Shown here: one piece after another, positions 1 through 7,081 of the stretch
Position numbering within the stretch: the first letter of the stretch is position 1
How the letters are laid out: every line of letters begins with the position of its first letter
Assembly: GCF_017573505.1 (NCBI RefSeq)
Contig: NZ_JAGEOJ010000024.1
Coordinates: 124,001-188,000 of the forward strand
DNA: 64,000 bases
Reading direction: 5' to 3'
From: Actinomadura barringtoniae
Lineage (GTDB): Bacteria > Actinomycetota > Actinomycetes > Streptosporangiales > Streptosporangiaceae
Notes under the pieces: model-generated
Database searches by the model: none
What the model was told of the DNA's origin: nothing
What the model saw: the letters and a program-made list of their open reading frames with translations, nothing else
Program-made: the position numbers and the translations under genes

Positions 1-1
1 G

Positions 2-376
2 CTCACCGCGATCGCCTCCCCGTGGTCGCTGCCGTGGACCGTGCTGTCGGATGCGGTGCCGGTCGGCGACCATCACGCGCCCGGCTGGGCGCTGGCCGCC
101 TGGGTGATCCTGGTCAGCACCGTGCTGGCCTACCTCACCGGCGTCGCCGCCGTGCAGCGCCTGTCGGCGCAGGTCGCCGGGGCGATCTGCTACACCGAGG
201 CGGTCGCCGCCACCCTCATCGCCTGGGCCGCCCTGGGCGAGCGCCTCACCACCGTGCAGCTGATCGGCGGCGCGATCGTGCTGGCCGGGGCGTTCATCGC
301 CCAGCGGGCCACCATCGAACGCCCCGTCCCCGTCCCGGCCGCCCCCGGCCGCTCCGACACCGTCCTGGCCCACTGA
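2..376 (+). CDS. EamA/DMT-family transporter, C-terminal part (gene starts left of window)
   Basis: The window opens inside this gene; 124 residues to the stop are visible. They contain about three hydrophobic helices separated by the short loops typical of the last helices of an EamA (drug/metabolite transporter) protein, with the family signature of a Glu-containing helix (YTEAVAATLIAWAALGE) and a final helix GGAIVLAGAFIA. Such proteins are ten-helix inner-membrane permeases exporting metabolites or drugs; the substrate cannot be told. The last codons (Leu-Ala-His-stop) are the first copy of a 14-bp tandem repeat that continues into the intergenic region. The next gene is convergent. Confidence 0.8.
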   Translation, partial: LTAIASPWSLPWTVLSDAVPVGDHHAPGWALAAWVILVSTVLAYLTGVAAVQRLSAQVAGAICYTEAVAATLIAWAALGERLTTVQLIGGAIVLAGAFIAQRATIERPVPVPAAPGRSDTVLAH

Positions 377-462
377 CCCTGGCCCACTGACCCTGGCCCA
401 CTGACCCTGGCCCACTGACCCTGGCCCACTGACCCTGGCCCACTGACCCTGGCCCACTGACC
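363..462. repeat. 14-bp tandem repeat, 7 copies, containing the EamA stop codon
   Basis: Seven head-to-tail copies of the unit CCCTGGCCCACTGA lie between two convergent genes. The first copy supplies the last codons and TGA stop of the EamA gene. Because 14 is not a multiple of 3, successive TGA triplets fall in all three frames of the plus strand. No stem-loop terminator is obvious between here and the next gene end at 510. Confidence 0.95.
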
Positions 463-509
463 GGGGCCCGCCGACCCCGGTCCGGACCGACCCGACCGCG
501 CCCTATCCG

Positions 510-1280
510 TCAGGCGTTCTCGCGGCGGAACCGGCGCGTGCCCAGCGCGACCGACCCCACCAGCAGCACCACCGTCACCGCCGCGCCCTCGGCCACCGCC
601 GCGCTCGCGTACTCGCCCAGGAACACCGCCCGCACCGCGTCCACCACGTACCGGAACGGGGTGAGGCGCGACACCACGTTCAGCCAGGTGGGCGCCATGC
701 TCATCGGCAGCAGCATCCCCGACAGCAGCATCAGCGGCAGCGTCACCGTGGTCAGCAGCGGCGCGAACGCGTCCTCGCTGCGCGTCATCAGCGCCAGCAC
801 GTACGACAGCGACGCCACGCTCACCGCCAGCGCGACCACGATCACCAGGCCGATGACCAGGCCCGCCGCCGGTGCGCGCAGGCCCATCACCAGCCCGACC
901 GCCAGCAGCATCACCGCCTGCACCGACAGCACCACCGTGTCGCGCAGCACCCGCCCCAGCAGCAGCGCGACGCGGCTGACCGGGGTGACGCGCAGCCGCT
1001 CCACCACGCCCGAGCGCAGGTCGGCGATCAGGCCGAACCCGACGAACGCCGCGCCGAACAGCGACAGCTGGATGAGGACGCCCGGCACGAACACCTGCCA
1101 GGCGTTGCCGCCGCCGAAGCCGCGAGTGCCCGCCATCTTGGTCAGCAGCGGCCCGAACAGCAGCAGGTACAGCAGCGGCTGCATCGCGCCGAACACCACG
1201 GCGACCTTGCTGCGCAGCGTCTGCCGCAGATGCCGGCGGAAGATCAGGTAGGTGTCGCGAGAAGTCTGGGCGAAAGACAT
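510..1280 (-). CDS. ABC-2 type transporter permease (DrrB-like)
   Basis: A 256-residue integral membrane protein forming the export channel of a two-gene ABC transporter. About six hydrophobic segments are visible, the first near residues 30-50 and the last just before a basic C-terminus (RRFRREN). The segment with DLRSGVVERLRVTPVSR is the conserved cytoplasmic loop of ABC2_membrane/DrrB proteins that contacts the ATPase, and the helix before PTWLNVVSRLTPFRYVVDAV is the family's C-terminal signature. It lies 14 bp downstream of the ATP-binding gene and is surely cotranscribed. ATG at 1280 is preceded by AAAGGA. Likely role: efflux of a hydrophobic drug or lipid-like compound; substrate unknown. 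Confidence 0.9.
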   Translation of the reverse strand: MSFAQTSRDTYLIFRRHLRQTLRSKVAVVFGAMQPLLYLLLFGPLLTKMAGTRGFGGGNAWQVFVPGVLIQLSLFGAAFVGFGLIADLRSGVVERLRVTPVSRVALLLGRVLRDTVVLSVQAVMLLAVGLVMGLRAPAAGLVIGLVIVVALAVSVASLSYVLALMTRSEDAFAPLLTTVTLPLMLLSGMLLPMSMAPTWLNVVSRLTPFRYVVDAVRAVFLGEYASAAVAEGAAVTVVLLVGSVALGTRRFRRENA

Positions 1281-1294
1281 GGAGGAGAGTCCTT

Positions 1295-2248
1295 TCAGGC
1301 GGCGTCGCGCAGCGAACGGCCGGTGACGGTGAGGAAGACGTCGTCGAGGGTCGGGCGGGCCAGGTGCAGCGAGCTCAGCTCGGCACCGGCCGCGTCCAGC
1401 GCGCGGACCAGGCCCATCAGCTCCCGGTCGCCGTTGTGGACGGTGAGGCGGACCGTGTCGCCGGCCACCACCGCCTCCCGTACGGCCGGATGCTCCGACA
1501 GCGCGGCGCGGACGCGGTCGGCCGCGCCGGCGCCGGTGCCCGCGAGCTCGAGGGTGACCACGTCGCCCGAGACGCGGCGCTTCAGCTCGTCGGGGGAGCC
1601 CTCGGCGACGATCTCGCCGTGGTCGATGATCAGGATCCGGTCGCACAGCGCGTCGGCCTCGTCCAGGTAGTGCGTGGTGAGGAACACCGTGGTGCCGTCC
1701 TCGCCGCGCAGCCGCCGGATGTGCTCCCACAGGTTCCCGCGGCTCTGCGGGTCAAGGCCCGTGGTCGGCTCGTCCAGGAACACCAGCGGCGGCGTGTGCA
1801 CCAGCCCGAGCGCGATGTCCAGGCGGCGCCGCTGCCCGCCCGACAGCGACCCCGCCGGCCGGCCCGCCAGGCCCTCCAGGTCCAGCCGCGCGCACAGCTT
1901 GGCGATGCGCTCTCCCGCGTCCGCCACCCCGTACAGGCTGGCCTGCAGCTCCAGCTCCTCGCCGACCGGGACCGACGGGTCGGTGCCGCCGCCCTGCGCG
2001 ACGTAGCCGATCCGGCGCCGCACGCCCGCCGGGTCGGCGCGCAGGTCGTGCCCGGCGACGGTCGCGGTGCCCGCCGTCGGCGCCAGCAGCGTGGTGAGCA
2101 TCCGCAGCGTGGTGGTCTTGCCCGCGCCGTTCGGGCCGAGGAAGCCGACGATCTCGCCGGCGCCGACCGCCAGGTCGACGCCGCGCACGGCCTCGACCGT
2201 GCCGTGCTTGGTGGTGAAGGTGCGGGCCAGCCCGCTCGCCTCGATCAC
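1295..2248 (-). CDS. ABC transporter ATP-binding protein (DrrA-like)
   Basis: A 317-residue nucleotide-binding subunit that energises the adjacent permease. Walker A GPNGAGKT is at about residues 38-45, signature LSGGQ at 135-139, Walker B LVFLDE at 155-160, and the switch His follows in TTVFLTTHY. The C-terminal region ending PTLDDVFLTVTGRSLRDAA is the DrrA-type extension (DUF4162). I chose GTG at 2248 because GGGAGG lies 6-7 nt upstream. Longer in-frame starts would run through the divergent promoter and into the TetR gene. Daunorubicin-resistance-type exporters have this arrangement. Regulation is probably by the divergent TetR protein through the operator at 2291-2313. Confidence 0.93.
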   Translation of the reverse strand: MIEASGLARTFTTKHGTVEAVRGVDLAVGAGEIVGFLGPNGAGKTTTLRMLTTLLAPTAGTATVAGHDLRADPAGVRRRIGYVAQGGGTDPSVPVGEELELQASLYGVADAGERIAKLCARLDLEGLAGRPAGSLSGGQRRRLDIALGLVHTPPLVFLDEPTTGLDPQSRGNLWEHIRRLRGEDGTTVFLTTHYLDEADALCDRILIIDHGEIVAEGSPDELKRRVSGDVVTLELAGTGAGAADRVRAALSEHPAVREAVVAGDTVRLTVHNGDRELMGLVRALDAAGAELSSLHLARPTLDDVFLTVTGRSLRDAA

Positions 2249-2290
2249 AGGGTTCCTCCCGGGAGTGACGACGCCGATAGAGTAACCACA

Positions 2291-2313
2291 AAATTTAAGT
2301 GACACCAAATTTT
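2291..2313. promoter_or_regulatory. Putative TetR operator between exporter and regulator
   Basis: A 23-bp imperfect inverted repeat centred on A2302, with 8 of 11 base pairs matching. The core is GTG-A-CAC, flanked by AAATTT on the left and AAATTTT on the right. It is an AT-rich island in a GC-rich sequence, 43 bp from the exporter GTG and 33 bp from the regulator ATG, so it is placed to control both divergent promoters. Confidence 0.65.
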
Positions 2314-2345
2314 CATCGACACCAGTCGCGGTTAGACTGGCGGGC

Positions 2346-3017
2346 ATGAGCAAGCACCCGGCCGCGATCGGCGCCGACGACCTGGAACTGGGGCTGCGCG
2401 AACGCAAGAAGCGCGAGACGCGCCTGCGCATCGCCGACATCGCCACCGGGCTGTTCATGATGCGCGGCTTCGACGAGGTCACCGTCGCCGACGTCGCCCG
2501 CGCCGCCGACGTGTCGGTCAACACCGTCTTCAACTACTTCAAGACCAAGGAAGACCTGTTCTTCGACCGGCAGGAGGAGATCGTCCAGCAGGCCGCCGCC
2601 GCGTTCCGCGACCGCGGCCCCGGCGAGTCGGCCGTCGCGCTGTTCCGCCGCCGCTTCTTCGAGGGCCTGGACGAGGGCGCCTATGTGACCGGGTTCCACG
2701 AGGGCTCGGAGATCTGGGCCAGGACCGTGCGCGACAGCCCCGCCCTGGTCGCCCGCCAGCGCGAGATCGGGCAGCAGACCGAGGACCTGCTGGCCGGCAT
2801 GCTCGCCGAGGAGACCGGCGCCGACCCCGACGACATCGCGCCCCGCCTGGTCGCCGCGATGCTCATGACCGCCCAGTACCGCCTGGTGAACGAGGTCCTG
2901 GACCGAAAACTGGCGGGCGAGACCCTGGAGGAGATGCGCGAGGGGATCTACGCCGCCGCCGCCCGCGTCTACGACCTGCTCGAGCAGGGCATCGGGGACT
3001 ACGGCACCAAAAAATAA
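2346..3017 (+). CDS. TetR/AcrR family transcriptional regulator
   Basis: A 223-residue one-component repressor. The N-terminal helix-turn-helix spans about residues 38-70, with the family pattern GFDEVTVADVARAADVSVNT followed by VFNYFKTKEDLF. The rest is the all-helical ligand-binding and dimerisation domain; a C-terminal helix carries MLMTAQYRLVNEVLDRKL. The gene is divergent from the DrrAB-like exporter, the classic arrangement for a drug-responsive repressor. The 67-bp spacer before its ATG contains an AT-rich imperfect palindrome. No strong Shine-Dalgarno is visible. The inducer is unknown. Confidence 0.9.
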   Translation: MSKHPAAIGADDLELGLRERKKRETRLRIADIATGLFMMRGFDEVTVADVARAADVSVNTVFNYFKTKEDLFFDRQEEIVQQAAAAFRDRGPGESAVALFRRRFFEGLDEGAYVTGFHEGSEIWARTVRDSPALVARQREIGQQTEDLLAGMLAEETGADPDDIAPRLVAAMLMTAQYRLVNEVLDRKLAGETLEEMREGIYAAAARVYDLLEQGIGDYGTKK

Positions 3018-3047
3018 GTGTCCGGGAGCTCACCAAGATTCTTAGAC

Positions 3048-3075
3048 TCCATGATTGCGGAGGCACAATCATGGA
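3048..3075 (+). promoter_or_regulatory. Perfect hairpin that pairs the start codon and loops out the Shine-Dalgarno
   Basis: The arms TCCATGATTG (3048-3057) and CAATCATGGA (3066-3075) are perfectly complementary over 10 bp. The 8-nt loop CGGAGGCA holds the GGAGG ribosome-binding site of the vWA gene, whose ATG (3071-3073) is inside the right arm. It could work as an RNA hairpin gating translation or as a dimer-binding DNA operator; the sequence alone does not decide. Confidence 0.75.
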
Positions 3076-4453
3076 AACCCCGACCCCCCTCACCACACCG
3101 GCGCTCCTGGCCCACCTGGAGACCCACGACGGCCCGCTCGCCCTTCCCCGGGGCGGCACGCTGTGCTGGGACGACGCGGACCTGCACCGCGCCGCCTACA
3201 CCACCGACCCCGAGGGCTACGCGCTGCTCGGCCTGGCGCCCGGCGTGCTGCCCTGGCAGCGCGCCCGCGTCCTGCTGCAGATCCTCGCCGCCACCCAGGC
3301 CGGGCTGAACGAACCCGCCCGCCACACCCTCGCCCGGGTCGCGCACGTGCTCACCCTGGCGCTGCCGCCCGCCGCAGTCATCACCGTGCTGCTGGCGCTG
3401 CGGCGGCTGCGCGCCAACCACAAGCACACCACCCGCGCCGTCCTGCGCTTCGTGCTGGAGCACCCCGAGGCCGACACCCTCATCGCCGCGCGCCGCCCCG
3501 CCCTCGCCGACTGCTTCGAGCACGCCCTCGGCAAGGCGACCGCGCGCGGCTGCGCCCGCCGCATCCAGGCAGGCGACACCGGCTCGGAATACCTGCGCCG
3601 CCGCCTCCTGCGCTTCCTGGCGGGCACCGCCCCGGCACCGGCACGGGTGCTGGCGCTGTACGAGGCGGCCGACGAGACCGCGTACATCCCGTACGAGCCG
3701 GTGCTGCCGCTGGACGCCCGGCGCGAACGCGAGCCGATCGTCACCACCACCAACCGCGGCGACATCGCCGCCACCCTCGTCCACCTGTACCGAGGCGGCG
3801 CAGCGGGCGAACCCGGCGGCGCCGCGGGCGGCGCGGGCGGCGCGGGCGAGCTGGAGGCGGCGCTGGGCCGCTACGTCGGCGCCGCGACCGCCGCCTACCC
3901 CCGCTTTGAGGGCAGCGTGGCGCTCGTGCTGGACGTGTCGCCGTCGATGCGCGGCTACGGCGACCGCGAATGGGCGCTGCTGTCGCAGGCCGCCGCGCTG
4001 CGGATGGTGCTGGCGGGCATCTGCGACCGGCTGGAGGTCATCGAGACCGGCAGCGCGGCCGGCAGGGCGGCCGGTGGCGCGACCGACCTGGCCACCGGCG
4101 TCCTGGACGCCCTGGCCACCGGCCCCGACCTGGTCGCGGTCGTCTCCGACGGCTACGAGAACCTGTTCCCCGGCGACCTGGCCCGCGTCGCGGCCACGCT
4201 GCCGCGCGCCGGGATCGCCACCCCGCTGGTGCTGTGCACGGCGCTGTTCACCGGCGCCGACGACCTCACCCTGCGGCGCCCCGCGCCCGCGCTGCCGCAG
4301 CGCGGGTTCTGGCACCAGGACGACTTCGCCGAACTGCTGCCCTGGATGTTCGGGCACTGCGCGGCGGGCGCCCCCTGGCTGCGCGCCGCACTGGCGGCAC
4401 GGCTGGACGACCTGGACCACCAGGCGGCACGGATCGGAGGGATCGCCGCATGA
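3071..4453 (+). CDS. vWA-domain protein with helical N-terminal region
   Basis: A 460-residue soluble protein. Residues 1 to about 235 are predicted mostly helical, with no motif I can name for certain; the general layout recalls TROVE/HEAT-like arrays that precede vWA domains in Ro60-type proteins, but that is only a suggestion. A Gly/Ala-rich linker follows at about 238-262. A vWA domain begins near 283, with an intact metal-ion site: D288-x-S290-x-S292 (LDVSPSMRG), T338 in GGATDLATG and D360 in VVSDGYEN. vWA domains of this type bind protein partners through a divalent metal. The start is set by GCGGAGG 7 nt upstream. The stop overlaps the next ATG (ATGA), so the two proteins are translationally coupled and probably interact. 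Confidence 0.8.
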   Translation: METPTPLTTPALLAHLETHDGPLALPRGGTLCWDDADLHRAAYTTDPEGYALLGLAPGVLPWQRARVLLQILAATQAGLNEPARHTLARVAHVLTLALPPAAVITVLLALRRLRANHKHTTRAVLRFVLEHPEADTLIAARRPALADCFEHALGKATARGCARRIQAGDTGSEYLRRRLLRFLAGTAPAPARVLALYEAADETAYIPYEPVLPLDARREREPIVTTTNRGDIAATLVHLYRGGAAGEPGGAAGGAGGAGELEAALGRYVGAATAAYPRFEGSVALVLDVSPSMRGYGDREWALLSQAAALRMVLAGICDRLEVIETGSAAGRAAGGATDLATGVLDALATGPDLVAVVSDGYENLFPGDLARVAATLPRAGIATPLVLCTALFTGADDLTLRRPAPALPQRGFWHQDDFAELLPWMFGHCAAGAPWLRAALAARLDDLDHQAARIGGIAA

Positions 4454-5418
4454 CCACCGCACTGCAGGGCCTGGCCCCCGGCGCCCTGGACCTCACCGGC
4501 CACCGGCTCGGCGTCCCGCAGCGGGCGGGCGCGCTCACCATGGTGCCCATCACCGGCCCCGCCCACCCCGGCATCACCCCGCCGCGCGGCGGCCTCAAGC
4601 TGACCCGCGTCGCCGGCTACGGCCGCGTGGAGCTGCGCAACGGCGGCGACGGCGTCGCCATCGTGCCGCTGCACATCGGCTACATCCAGGACGCCGCGCA
4701 GAACCACGCGCTGTGCCGCTCGGCGTTCATCGCCCCCGGCGCCGCGCTGATGTTCGAGGACGCCTGCTGCGTGCAGGAGAGCCAGGGCGGCTACCTCGCC
4801 GAACGCGACCAGTGGTTCTTCGTGCTGCCCGCCGAACTGCGCGCCCGCGCGCTGGAGCTGCGGGGCGTGCACGACTACGCCAAGCTGTGGGACGACATCG
4901 CGGACCTCAACCGTTCCTACGGGCTGGCTCGGCGCGGCCACCTGGAGCAGATCCTGTCGCGCAAGCGCGCCGTCCTCACCCAGTTCCAGAGCCGCCTGGA
5001 GCTGCAGGACGGCCAGCTGGGCGCGGTGTTCCTGCTGAACGGCCGGTTCGCGGGCCTGGAGCTGGCACCCGACCCGGTCTACTTCGCCGAGGTGTGGATG
5101 GCGCTGGTCTGCTTCGCCTACGGCGCCGCCGCCTGGCGCGCCGAGCCCGCCGCCGCCCAAGCCGTCCCGTACGAGGTGGAGGACGGCGCTGGCCTGGCCG
5201 GGCTGCGCGCCGCGCTGGAGGGCGACCGCGCCGAGCGCATGAACGAGATCGCCGTTGCGCTGGCCGGCCTGCCCGCCGAGCCGGTGACGCTGCGCGAGGA
5301 GGAACGCTACCTGGACCTGCGGCTGTCCACCGTCACCGGCGCGCACCTGGCCGGGCAGGTCGTCACCGACGGCGACCGGCCCGTCTACGCCTCACTGTTC
5401 GCCCGGACCGGCGCATAG
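4450..5418 (+). CDS. ARPP-1-like domain protein, partner of the vWA protein
   Basis: A 322-residue protein with no signal peptide or membrane segment. Its first 130 residues follow the pattern I recall for the ARPP-1 domain (ARG and Rhodanese-Phosphatase-superfamily-associated Protein): LGVPQRAGALTMVPI near the start, a beta-rich stretch, then AQNHALCRSAFI around residue 85, and CCVQESQGGY around 106-113, matching the family's QNR and C-x-E-x-G-R-W positions in degraded form. The remaining 190 residues are helical, with ILSRKRAVLTQFQSRLELQDG resembling an amphipathic segment. The family assignment is by eye and moderate. It is the second gene of a two-gene operon with the vWA protein (4-nt overlap). 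Such pairs have been predicted to act in stress or conflict responses; the biochemical role is unknown. Confidence 0.55.
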   Translation: MTTALQGLAPGALDLTGHRLGVPQRAGALTMVPITGPAHPGITPPRGGLKLTRVAGYGRVELRNGGDGVAIVPLHIGYIQDAAQNHALCRSAFIAPGAALMFEDACCVQESQGGYLAERDQWFFVLPAELRARALELRGVHDYAKLWDDIADLNRSYGLARRGHLEQILSRKRAVLTQFQSRLELQDGQLGAVFLLNGRFAGLELAPDPVYFAEVWMALVCFAYGAAAWRAEPAAAQAVPYEVEDGAGLAGLRAALEGDRAERMNEIAVALAGLPAEPVTLREEERYLDLRLSTVTGAHLAGQVVTDGDRPVYASLFARTGA

Positions 5419-5419
5419 G

Positions 5420-6580
5420 TCAGCGCAGGGTCGTTCCCGACACGTGCGGGCGGCCCGAGCCCCGGTAGAAGACGCCCGGCAAACCGGCCGTCTGGAAACC
5501 GGCGCTCGGGTTGCCCGTCAGGCGCGAGGACTCCAGTGCGAGCGTGCCGGTCAGGTCGTTGCTGACGAAGAAGATCGCGCCGCCGCCCTCGGCGGCGCGG
5601 TTGCCGGTCACCACCGACCCCGCCACCCGCACGGTGAACCGGTTGCCGTCGGCGTAGATCGCGCCGCCGCTGCCACCGCCCGGCGTGCCGCCCCGCGCCG
5701 GGTTGGCGCCCCGGCCGATCGCCTGGTTGCCGGTCAGCACGCTGTTCAGCACCGACCACGACACCCCGATGCTGCTGAGCGCCCCGCCGTTGGAGCACAC
5801 ACCGCCGGCGAACGTGCTGCCCACCACGTACACGGGCAGCCCGTGGTACTGGTCCAGCACCCGCACGGCCGCGCCGCCCAGGTCCGGGCCGGTCGAGTCG
5901 CAGCGGTTGCCGGTGAACCGCGCGCCCGCGATGTTGAACCGGCCGCCCCGCACGAAGACCGCCCCGCCGCCACCGCCCTCGGCCTTCTCGCCCGTGGAGT
6001 TCCCGCTGGAGAACGCGATGCGCTGCACCGTCAGGTGCGGGGTGGACTGGTCGTTGCAGTGCGAGGTCGTCCAGCCCAGCGCCTTGTCGCAGGTGTTCAT
6101 GTAGAGGACACGGCGTCGGCCCGCGCCGCTGAGCGTCACCAGCCCGCCGCCGTCCAGGACGACGCGGGCGCGGCTGTTCACCACGCGCGCCGTCGCCGTC
6201 ATCGTGATGGTGACCGGCTTCGGCCCGCAGTCGAAGGTGATGACCCCGCCCTTGGCGACCGCCGCCACGACCGCCGCCGACGTGCAGTCGCGCGGGCCGC
6301 CCTTGCCGATGACCGTCGCCGGATGCGAGACGTCAGCGGGCCGCGCCTCGGCCGGCACCGAGGCGTGCCCGCCCGGGTTGCCCGCGCTGAACGGCTTGTA
6401 GGCGCGCTTGACCTTGAGCGTCGGCGTGCCGGACGGCGTCGGCGGAATCGCCTGGGCGGCGGGGGAGGACGGCGCGGGCGTCGCGGACGCGTGCCGTCCT
6501 CCACCACCGCCGCACCCGGCCAAGGCCAAGGGCACGACCAGGGAAGCGATCAGCAGCGGCGCGGCAGGGTGGTGACGCAC
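5420..6580 (-). CDS. Secreted lipoprotein with parallel beta-helix (POMP-like) repeats
   Basis: A 386-residue exported protein. A type II signal peptide with lipobox LAGC ends near residue 23, followed by a Gly/Ala/Pro-rich linker, so it should be anchored to the outer face of the membrane. From about residue 100 it is a run of beta-helix coils with recurring GGA(I/V/L) and TGN motifs (GGAVFVRGG, RFTGNRC, SVLTGNQAIG, GGAIYADGNRF, VVTGNRAAEGGGAIF), the chlamydial-type polymorphic repeat pattern of right-handed parallel beta-helices. Family members are polysaccharide-binding or lyase-like or simply structural; no catalytic set is recognisable. GTG at 6580 has no clear Shine-Dalgarno. It ends 1 bp from the convergent ARPP-like gene. 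Confidence 0.75.
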   Translation of the reverse strand: MRHHPAAPLLIASLVVPLALAGCGGGGGRHASATPAPSSPAAQAIPPTPSGTPTLKVKRAYKPFSAGNPGGHASVPAEARPADVSHPATVIGKGGPRDCTSAAVVAAVAKGGVITFDCGPKPVTITMTATARVVNSRARVVLDGGGLVTLSGAGRRRVLYMNTCDKALGWTTSHCNDQSTPHLTVQRIAFSSGNSTGEKAEGGGGGAVFVRGGRFNIAGARFTGNRCDSTGPDLGGAAVRVLDQYHGLPVYVVGSTFAGGVCSNGGALSSIGVSWSVLNSVLTGNQAIGRGANPARGGTPGGGSGGAIYADGNRFTVRVAGSVVTGNRAAEGGGAIFFVSNDLTGTLALESSRLTGNPSAGFQTAGLPGVFYRGSGRPHVSGTTLR

Positions 6581-6607
6581 GCGCCGACAATAGCGGGACG
6601 AAACCGG

Positions 6608-6860
6608 CTAAGCGGGCAGGTTGAGGAAGCCCAGCCCCCGCTTGCGCAGCTCCCCGGCGATGATCAGCCGCTGGATCTCCGAGGTCCCCTCCCAGATGCG
6701 GTCCACACGCAGCTCCCGGTAGAGCCGCTCGACCGGGCAGTCGCGGTCATAACCGCGCCCCCCGAAGATCTGCACGCACCGGTCGACGACCCGCCCGGCC
6801 GCCTCCGACGACGACAGTTTCGCCATCGACGCCTTGGCGTGCACGGCGACCAGGCGCTCG
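6608..6860 (-). pseudogene. Acyl-CoA dehydrogenase, C-terminal remnant
   Basis: About 83 codons of the C-terminal helical domain of an acyl-CoA dehydrogenase remain: KASMAKLSSSEAAGR, VQIFGGRGYDRDCPVERLYR and IWEGTSEIQRLIIAGEL are the standard closing motifs, including the Glu-Gly-Thr-Ser-Glu flavin-contact loop. The family is normally about 380 residues, so about 300 N-terminal codons are missing. Homology stops near 6860, where plus-strand amine-oxidase homology begins almost at once. A small N-terminally truncated protein is unlikely to function. Confidence 0.85.
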
Positions 6861-6871
6861 AGCCGCTCGGC

Positions 6872-7081
6872 GTGTGGTTGCGGCTGTGGGGCACCGACCC
6901 CTACACGCGCGGCTACGTCACCCAATGGGCGCCCAGCGACCTCATGGCCGTCGGCCCCGCCCACGGCGCGCACGAGCCGCCGTTCTACATCTGCGGCTCC
7001 GACCAGTGGGTCGCCGGCTACATGGAGGGCGCCGTCCGCACCGGACGCGGCGCCGCCGCCGAGGTAGTGAAGCATGGCTGA
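6872..7081 (+). pseudogene. Flavin amine oxidase, C-terminal remnant
   Basis: About 69 codons of the end of an FAD-dependent monoamine/putrescine oxidase: LWGTDPYTRGYVTQWAPSD, FYICGSDQWVAGYMEGAVRTGR and the closing AAAEVV helix are the conserved C-terminal FAD-binding signature. The family is about 450 residues; everything before this is gone and no start codon serves the fragment. Its stop overlaps the ATG of the aldehyde dehydrogenase by 8 nt, the ancestral operon junction. Amine oxidase plus aldehyde dehydrogenase is the standard pair for turning putrescine-like amines into carboxylates. Confidence 0.85.

Noticed and set aside
5444..7081. Long plus-strand open frame across the beta-helix gene and amine oxidase remnant
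   Set aside because: Most of it is antisense to the clearly coding lipoprotein gene; only the last ~70 codons have homology.
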